A stretch of DNA of 10,881 bases from Pseudomonadota bacterium. GTDB lineage: Bacteria > Pseudomonadota > Alphaproteobacteria > Acetobacterales > Acetobacteraceae. The stretch is taken from assembly GCA_021798375.1 (NCBI GenBank), contig JAJZHU010000058.1, forward strand, positions 1 through 10,881, given 5' to 3'. Positions within the stretch are counted from its first letter, which is position 1. The number at the start of each line of letters is the position of its first letter. The position numbers and the translations under genes were made by a program. The notes beneath the pieces are model-generated. The model searched no databases. It had not been told where the DNA came from and was given only the letters and a program-made list of their open reading frames with translations. Positions 5,974-10,881 of this stretch are shown one piece after another.

Positions 5974-7116
5974 TCAGCCCCTGATCAATCCTTGTTCTAC
6001 CAGTGCGGCGCGGTCGTCGTCGGGCGCCGAGCCCGGCCGCATCGGGTGCGGCGCACAGGCAGAAAGATGAATCGGCGACCCAATTTGCACCGCGCGCGAG
6101 CCATCGGATATCACCACCTCGCGCACCATGCCACGCGCCTGGTGATGCGGATGTTGCAGCGCTTCGTGGGGTTCCAGCACCGGCATCACCTGCGTGCCCG
6201 CCTCTTCCAGCATCGCGTGCCATTCGGCGGCTGGGCGTTGCAAGAACCGCTCGCCGAGTGTGGCGATGATCGTCTCGCGCCGCGCCGGATCATATTGTGC
6301 TTCGATCAGTTCCGGATGCCCCATTGCCTGACAAAACAGCGCCCAATAGCGCGGCTCCATGTCGGTGGTGCACAGATATCGCCCATCGGCGCAGCGCCAC
6401 AGACCGGTATCGGCGCGCCTGGTGCCGCGCGGCGACAACTTGGCCGGATCGGCGGCTCGCGCCACCTGGGAGGCGATCAGCGGCAAGGCGCTGTCGGACA
6501 TGGCGATATCCACCCGCTGTCCCACACCGCTTCGCCCCCGAACCAGAAGAGCGGCCAAAATACCGATCACACCGTTGGAACCCGCCATCAGATCGGCGAT
6601 GGGAAGGCCGGGGAAGCTCGGTGCCGCGGGATTTTCGCCAACCCGCGCCAGCACGCCCGCCACCGCCAGGGCGATCGGATCATGGCCCGGCTTGTCGCGC
6701 AGCGGGCCGGATTGGCCGCACAGGGTCAGCGAGGCATAGATCAGCCGTGGATTCATCTCGCGCACCGCATCATAGCCCAGCCCCATGCGCTCCATCACGC
6801 CGGGGCGGTAATCTTCCACCAGCACATCGGCGGTGCGGATCAGCGCCTCCAGATCCACGCGCTGGGCGGGATCGCCGGGGTTCAGCACCAGGCTGCGCTT
6901 GTTGCGGGAAAAACTGTCGCGTCCGCGACGGGCACGCATCTGGTCGCGATTGATCCCGTCGTAGCCCAGCACTTTTGCCTGCTTGGCCAACTCGCCGGGA
7001 TGTTCGATACGGATGATCTCGGCGCCCAGATCGCCGAGCATCCAGGTGCAATAAGGGCCGGGCAGGAATTTGGTAAAATCCAGCACCCGCACGCCGTCCA
7101 GTGGCAACGCGCTCAT
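5974..7116 (-). CDS. CaiB/BaiF-fold protein, probable alpha-methylacyl-CoA racemase
   Basis: A 380-residue member of the CoA-transferase family III fold. Unlike its two neighbours it has the marks of alpha-methylacyl-CoA racemase (AMACR), which epimerises 2-methyl (or 2-substituted) acyl-CoAs through an enolate. His145 in KPGHDP and Asp175 in LPIADLMAG are 30 residues apart, the same spacing as His126 and Asp156 in the Mycobacterium tuberculosis enzyme. Glu254 in TTDMEPRYW matches the third catalytic residue. RNKRSLVL (about 71-78), DYRPGVMERMGLGYD (about 102-116) and NPRLIYASLTLCGQSG (about 122-137) are standard family motifs. A CoA-transferase role remains possible because Asp175 is also the position of the transferase nucleophile. 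The gene overlaps the upstream transferase by ATGA and abuts the LysR gene, so it belongs to the same operon. Confidence 0.88.
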   Translation of the reverse strand: MSALPLDGVRVLDFTKFLPGPYCTWMLGDLGAEIIRIEHPGELAKQAKVLGYDGINRDQMRARRGRDSFSRNKRSLVLNPGDPAQRVDLEALIRTADVLVEDYRPGVMERMGLGYDAVREMNPRLIYASLTLCGQSGPLRDKPGHDPIALAVAGVLARVGENPAAPSFPGLPIADLMAGSNGVIGILAALLVRGRSGVGQRVDIAMSDSALPLIASQVARAADPAKLSPRGTRRADTGLWRCADGRYLCTTDMEPRYWALFCQAMGHPELIEAQYDPARRETIIATLGERFLQRPAAEWHAMLEEAGTQVMPVLEPHEALQHPHHQARGMVREVVISDGSRAVQIGSPIHLSACAPHPMRPGSAPDDDRAALVEQGLIRG

Positions 7117-8156
7117 GATTGCACCACGAACAATGGCCCCGGCAGTTGCAGATCGAGCCCGCGCACCGGATCATGCACCTGCCGCCAAAAGCCGCGTTCC
7201 GCCCAATGCGGTTCCACCCGCGCCATCGCCGGGGTTGCGATCACCGAAAGCCCGATCGGCACCTCCGCCGCCATCGCCACCAGTTCCGTGGTGGTGTGGG
7301 CGAGCAGAAACGCCTCGACCGGCGCCTCCCAGGCGTCGATTTGCGTCTGCGGCAGATCCGCCACCAACGTGTGTTCCCAATCCACCCCGGCGAGCACACC
7401 GGCAGCGCCTTCGCGCGCCATCAATGCCACCGTGCCTTTCATCAGCCCTGGATTATCGACCATCGACCAGGTGACATACCCGTCCTTGCACGCCCACACC
7501 TGCCGCACGCCCGATTGCCCCCGCACTAGCCGATTGCCCGTGCGCCGGCCCAGACGCCCGGTCCATTCCCAAACGATCGGATCGCGATAGCCCGCCAGCA
7601 CGGCGGATTGATAGGCGGAAACCCTCACCCGCTGCCCCTGGCCGCTGCTCGCACGGTCATTCAGGGCCAAGAGCGCCGCGATCACCCCCTGAATGCCGGC
7701 CAGCGCATAAGCCTGATCCCCGGGTAGTTTCAGTGGCGGCCCGTCCGGTTCGCCGACGATATTCATGATGCCGGAAAGCGCCATCAACGCGAGATCATTC
7801 ACAGGCTCGCCTGCCATGGGCGATTGCTTGGCAAAGGCCGCCAATTCCACCACGATCAGGGCCGGAAACCGCGCGGAAAAATCGGCCCCCAACGCCCCAG
7901 GCAAAGGCGGGACGCCCAGCAGCAGAATATCGGCATCGTGCAGCATTTCCAGCAACGCCGCATCACCCACCGGCGTTCCCAACGCCAACTCCCGCAGTTG
8001 CTTGCCATGATTAACCGCCAGCCAATCCAGGCTGCTTCGATCCGCGCCGGGCGGCATCACCTTTGTCACGCGCGCGCCCAATTGCGCCAGAATCCGGCCG
8101 CTGTAATCTCCCAGACCGCTGGTCAGTTCCAGCACTCGCACATGCTCCAACATCAC
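7113..8156 (-). CDS. CaiB/BaiF CoA-transferase family protein, short form
   Basis: A CoA-transferase family III protein of 346-347 residues, shorter than the usual 380-420. Family III enzymes move CoA between acids through an aspartyl-CoA anhydride. The candidate nucleophile is the Asp of LKLPGDQAYALAG (residue 146 from the ATG), followed by ALLALNDRASSGQGQRVRVS, a form of the R-x(3)-G-x-GQ-x-VDVS motif in which the Asp of VDVS is Arg. The usual NRGKRS loop is NHGKQL, and the long venfrPG segment is reduced. Such divergence and shortness suggest the lesser partner of a heterodimer, as in the BbsE/BbsF benzylsuccinate CoA-transferase, with the next gene upstream as its mate. The start is GTG at 8156 or ATG at 8153; GAGGGAG lies 7 nt before the GTG. 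It overlaps both neighbours by a few bases. Confidence 0.88.
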   Translation of the reverse strand: MMLEHVRVLELTSGLGDYSGRILAQLGARVTKVMPPGADRSSLDWLAVNHGKQLRELALGTPVGDAALLEMLHDADILLLGVPPLPGALGADFSARFPALIVVELAAFAKQSPMAGEPVNDLALMALSGIMNIVGEPDGPPLKLPGDQAYALAGIQGVIAALLALNDRASSGQGQRVRVSAYQSAVLAGYRDPIVWEWTGRLGRRTGNRLVRGQSGVRQVWACKDGYVTWSMVDNPGLMKGTVALMAREGAAGVLAGVDWEHTLVADLPQTQIDAWEAPVEAFLLAHTTTELVAMAAEVPIGLSVIATPAMARVEPHWAERGFWRQVHDPVRGLDLQLPGPLFVVQS

Positions 8157-9376
8157 GCCAACACTCCCTCAGCGGCCAGGCGTTCAAGCTCGGCGGCGTC
8201 GATTCCCAGCCATTCGCCAAACACCAACGCATTATGCTCGCCCAGGCACGGCGGCGGACCCACTTCGATCGCCGAGCGTGAAAACTGCATCGGCGGCGCC
8301 GGCATGTCGCACGCACCCAGCACGGCGTGGTTGATGCGCTGATAATGGCCGGCCAGAATCAGGTTGGGGTCGGTGAACACTTCGCGGCCATCCTGCACAG
8401 GGGCCGCGGGAATGCCGAGCGCGCGCAGCGCTTGTCCCAGCAGATGCTTGTCTTGCCCACGCGTCCAGGCGGCGATGAGCGCCTCCAAATCGGTTTCGTT
8501 GGCCTTGCGGGCGGCAAGAGTGGCAAAGCGCGGGTCATGCGCCAGCCCCGGCTGCCGCATCGCCTGACACAGAGCTGCGAATTGGGCATCGGTTTCGGCG
8601 GCAATGGCGCACCATTGATCGGGGCCACGGCAAGGGAACACGTTATGCGGGGACGCCACCACGCTGCGGTTGCCACGCAATTCCTCCAGACCTGCCCCTG
8701 CCTGCAATCGCGCAAAGGTGCCGGCCAGCGTGTGCATCAAGGATTCCACCTGGGACACGTCGATGTGCTGGCCGACGCCGGTTTTGCGCCGCTGTTCGAG
8801 CGCCGCCAACACCGCCACGGTGGCAAACAGCGGCGCCACCACATCGCCGTAGGCAAAGGGCGGCATGTGCGGCGCCTGGTGCGGCTGCCCGGCCAAGGCT
8901 GCTTGCCCCGAAAGTGCCGCCGCCGAATTGCCATAGCCGCGCATGGCCGAAAGCGGCCCGCTGCGCCCGGCCACCGAAACGCTCACCAGGATCACCCGCG
9001 GATTCAGCGCGCGCATCACGGCGAAACTCAGGCCCAGACGATCCAGATAGCCCTTGCTGAAATTCTCCACCACCACATCGGCCCAGACGATCAGTTTTTT
9101 GGCCAGTTCCACACCGCGCGGATCGCCCAGATTGATCGTTACCCCCAGCTTGCCGGTGTTGGTTTGGGCGAAAAATGCCGATCCATCCGGATGGCGCTTG
9201 CCATCCTTGAAGGGCGGGCTGAGGCGGCCAAGATCGAGCCGCCGACGGGATTCGATTTTCACCACGATAGCGCCATTGTCGGCGAGATCCTTGGTGGCAC
9301 GCGGGCCGGCGCCGACCCAACTGAAATCGGCGATGCGCAGGCCGGAAAGCGCGCCTTTTGGGTTGGTGTTGTTCAT
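8153..9376 (-). CDS. CaiB/BaiF CoA-transferase family protein (BbsF-like)
   Basis: A 407-residue family III CoA-transferase of full length. GLRIADFSWVGAGPRATKDL (about 12-31), LADNGAIVVKIES (about 31-43), ADVVVENFSKGYLDRLGL (about 99-116) and TGVGQHIDVSQVES are family motifs, and the opening is close in style to succinyl-CoA:benzylsuccinate CoA-transferase subunits and carnitine CoA-transferases. The candidate nucleophile is Asp178 in PPFAYGDVVAP. No His precedes it in the racemase position, so a transferase role is favoured: charging an organic acid with CoA from succinyl-CoA or another donor. I chose the ATG at 9376 over a TTG at 9382 because AAGGA lies about 7 nt before the ATG. It starts 2 nt after the dehydratase stop and overlaps the next gene, so coupling is likely. 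The acid substrate is unknown. Confidence 0.93.
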   Translation of the reverse strand: MNNTNPKGALSGLRIADFSWVGAGPRATKDLADNGAIVVKIESRRRLDLGRLSPPFKDGKRHPDGSAFFAQTNTGKLGVTINLGDPRGVELAKKLIVWADVVVENFSKGYLDRLGLSFAVMRALNPRVILVSVSVAGRSGPLSAMRGYGNSAAALSGQAALAGQPHQAPHMPPFAYGDVVAPLFATVAVLAALEQRRKTGVGQHIDVSQVESLMHTLAGTFARLQAGAGLEELRGNRSVVASPHNVFPCRGPDQWCAIAAETDAQFAALCQAMRQPGLAHDPRFATLAARKANETDLEALIAAWTRGQDKHLLGQALRALGIPAAPVQDGREVFTDPNLILAGHYQRINHAVLGACDMPAPPMQFSRSAIEVGPPPCLGEHNALVFGEWLGIDAAELERLAAEGVLA

Positions 9377-9378
9377 GG

Positions 9379-10710
9379 TCAATCCTTCTGCCTGTGGGCC
9401 AGGATGGTGTTTTCAATGAAATCGCCAACGCGGGCACGTATCACCTCGTCGTCCCAGGCCCGGGCGTCGGCATTGTCCACCCCCAGGCGCAGCACCGGAA
9501 TGCCCGCACTGTCAAACGCCTGGCGCAGCAGCGCGTGCTGGCCGAAATCTTCGCGGCAATCATCCTCGGTGCCGCCGCCCATCGACACCACGCCATCGAT
9601 GCCGGATCGCTTGGCCTCGTGCAGATACCATTCCAGATTATATGGCTGCGTGTTCAGCAACGCCTGAATCTTGGTCATGCGGCCGGCCATGACGCGGATC
9701 GGATCGTCGCCATCGGTGGGGTAGCCATCGGCGGCGATGGCGGTGTAAATCGACCACACAAACACTGCGCCGTATTTCTCCTGGAAATATTCGTAAAATC
9801 CCAGATTATACCAAAGCCCGGTACCCAGCCACATCAGCCGCACCCGCTCGCCCGGCGCCGCCGCTTCTCCATCGGCCACGCGCTGTTCGATTTCGCGGTA
9901 AAACAACGCCGCGCGGTCACGCGCCCACGGCGTGCCGCGATGCCATTGCGGGATCATCGTCGCGGGCATCTGGTCGGCCACATTCACCGGCGCTGGATGA
10001 GTCGCGGCGATCAGGTTGCGGGTTTTCGCGTAATAATCCTCCTGCTCGTTCACCAGCCGCATCACCTCGGCCAGCCGGTCGTAATCCATGCGTTTGCCGG
10101 TGTGCTGCTCGAGGAACAAGATCAGCTCGCGATATTGCGTGGCCAGCGAATCGATCACGTCGCTACCGAAGATTTCTTCCCAGCCGCCACGCAAATTTTG
10201 CAGCCATCCAGCCGGGGGCGGCGCGGTGGCCAGTCGGCGTTCCAGGCGGAACAGCGGAATATTGAATCGCTGCGACCAGAGTCCGAAAATCTTGTGCGAC
10301 GAACCGCAATCATTCCCCGAGACCAACAGCGAAGGCACAGGCAGCCCGCCCCACGGGGCCTCGTTCGGATCGGTTTCGAGCATCGAGGCATAGGCCAGCG
10401 AGCAATAACCACACAGGCCGCGCCGATAGCCCTGCTCGTTTAGTTTTTGCAAGTATGGGCCTGATTTTTGCTTCGCCGCCACCACGGCCCCCCACCATTG
10501 GTTCATCACCACCGGAATATCCATTGCCTTGAAGATTTCAGTGGGGACATCGGCATTGACGAAGGCCAGCTTCTCGCCGGCCTGAACGCGCCCGCGCAGC
10601 TCCACGAACCATTCGCGGTTGTAATTGCCGTTTTCTTTGGCAAAACTCAGGTTGTGCGCGCGGCGGTTGGCAAATCGCGGCGCGGATGGATCGCTGTTTT
10701 CACTCATCAT
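9379..10710 (-). CDS. 2-hydroxyacyl-CoA dehydratase / benzoyl-CoA reductase family subunit (BcrB/HgdB type)
   Basis: A 443-residue subunit of the family that includes 2-hydroxyglutaryl-CoA and phenyllactyl-CoA dehydratases (HgdB, FldB) and ATP-dependent benzoyl-CoA reductase (BcrB). These heterodimers remove water from 2-hydroxyacyl-CoAs, or reduce aromatic rings, through ketyl radicals after an ATP-driven electron is delivered by a separate activator. Visible here are Cys103 (GLCGYCSLAYASM; Cys100 is an alternative), Cys135 (LVSGNDCGSSHK) and Cys385 (GTEDDCREDFG), spaced as the three ligands of the subunit's [4Fe-4S] cluster. The N terminus has the LAFVNADVPTEIFKAMDIP segment of the family. 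Two ATGs (10710 and 10707) are possible; the first overlaps the stop of the upstream subunit (ATGATGA). The activator ATPase is not in the window. Dehydratase is favoured over ring reductase because of the racemase and transferase neighbours, but this is inference. Confidence 0.88.
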   Translation of the reverse strand: MMSENSDPSAPRFANRRAHNLSFAKENGNYNREWFVELRGRVQAGEKLAFVNADVPTEIFKAMDIPVVMNQWWGAVVAAKQKSGPYLQKLNEQGYRRGLCGYCSLAYASMLETDPNEAPWGGLPVPSLLVSGNDCGSSHKIFGLWSQRFNIPLFRLERRLATAPPPAGWLQNLRGGWEEIFGSDVIDSLATQYRELILFLEQHTGKRMDYDRLAEVMRLVNEQEDYYAKTRNLIAATHPAPVNVADQMPATMIPQWHRGTPWARDRAALFYREIEQRVADGEAAAPGERVRLMWLGTGLWYNLGFYEYFQEKYGAVFVWSIYTAIAADGYPTDGDDPIRVMAGRMTKIQALLNTQPYNLEWYLHEAKRSGIDGVVSMGGGTEDDCREDFGQHALLRQAFDSAGIPVLRLGVDNADARAWDDEVIRARVGDFIENTILAHRQKD

Positions 10711-10881
10711 ACGCGCCCCAAAAGCGGCAGCAGGGCCGCCACGGCAGATGCGGCCGCGGCATCCGGCGAGCGGAAACTTCCTGGCGGCAGCATAAAATAT
10801 GGAATGCCGCGTTGCTCGAGAGCGTCACGGCGTGATGGGAAATCCCAGCCATCGGGATGCTCGAAGCCGGGGATGTGAAAC
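10707..10881 (-). CDS. C-terminal fragment of a probable second 2-hydroxyacyl-CoA dehydratase subunit
   Basis: An open frame enters from the right edge (first full codon 10880-10878) and ends with TGA at 10709-10707, giving 57 residues from FHIPGFEHPDGWDFP to ALLPLLGRV. RRDALEQRGIPYFMLPPGSF matches the final part of HgdB/HgdC-type subunits, where a helix carrying Arg is followed by GIP and a beta strand; the next gene has the parallel segment LLRQAFDSAGIPVLRL. The stop overlaps the start of that subunit, the arrangement expected for the two subunits of a heterodimer. It is partial only because the window ends. The assignment rests on a short tail and on position. Confidence 0.6.
   Translation of the reverse strand, partial: FHIPGFEHPDGWDFPSRRDALEQRGIPYFMLPPGSFRSPDAAAASAVAALLPLLGRV

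Noticed and set aside
5953..7590. Long open frame of 545 codons on the plus strand
   Set aside because: It lies antisense to the racemase-like and short transferase genes, is rich in His/Arg/Pro/Gln with no recognisable domain, and is the usual by-product of G+C-rich codon bias.
9377..9382. TTG start at 9382 for the BbsF-like transferase
   Set aside because: The AAGGA ribosome binding site touches the TTG, while it is about 7 nt from the ATG at 9376.
8327..9667. Plus-strand open frame of 446 codons
   Set aside because: It is antisense to the BbsF-like transferase and the dehydratase end, low-complexity in composition and without a recognised motif.
9358..10443. Plus-strand open frame of 361 codons
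   Set aside because: It is antisense to the dehydratase subunit, whose cysteine motifs and family match are clear.
1..10881. CRISPR arrays, tRNA or rRNA genes, insertion sequences
   Set aside because: No regularly spaced repeats, cloverleaf, rRNA-like sequence, transposase frame or terminal inverted repeats were seen on either strand.

Overview
The window reads as an accessory catabolic locus from a Gram-negative bacterium, probably a proteobacterium. The Nac/CbbR-like LysR regulator, the purine-rich ribosome binding sites and the tightly overlapping genes suggest this, but the genus cannot be read from the sequence. Every convincing gene lies on the minus strand, so transcription runs from high to low coordinates. 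No rRNA, tRNA, CRISPR array or insertion sequence was seen, and no gene-free stretch exceeds 180 bases.

Right block (10881 down to 5071). The block opens with the C-terminal tail of a probable 2-hydroxyacyl-CoA dehydratase subunit. Next comes a complete BcrB/HgdB-type dehydratase subunit with three candidate iron-sulfur ligand cysteines. Three CaiB/BaiF-fold proteins follow: two CoA-transferase-like proteins and one that carries the alpha-methylacyl-CoA racemase catalytic triad. A LysR-type regulator ends the block. The genes overlap (ATGA, TGATG) or abut (TGAATG, or 2 nt), which indicates one co-transcribed, translationally coupled operon. The likely theme is activation of an acid to its CoA thioester, adjustment of its stereochemistry, and radical dehydration (or ring reduction) of the thioester.

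Middle (5070 down to 3684). A 175 nt gap holds a TATAAT box, a dyad that overlaps the lysR stop codon, and a nested hairpin followed by six T's. It leads into a soluble cytochrome P450 whose I-helix carries Arg where the usual acid should be.

Left block (3683 down to 15). A 141 nt gap holds a perfect GntR-type palindrome (ATTGT-CA-ACAAT) inside a larger inverted repeat that overlaps a TTGACA. It precedes a glycyl-radical activating enzyme and its partner, an 827-residue glycyl radical enzyme (GRE). The GRE has an intact C-terminal glycine loop but an unusual active-site motif (Gly-Gly-Cys-Leu-Asp). Hand counts of sample lines give about 50% G+C here against about 63-72% in the right block, so the two blocks may have different histories.

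Taken together, two oxygen-labile radical systems (GRE and 2-hydroxyacyl-CoA dehydratase), a set of CoA-transferase-fold enzymes and a P450 form a combination I cannot match to a named pathway. The substrate is unknown. The GRE-plus-CoA-transferase-plus-racemase logic recalls anaerobic fumarate-addition or arylacetate pathways, but the GRE active site does not fit the X-succinate synthases as I remember them.
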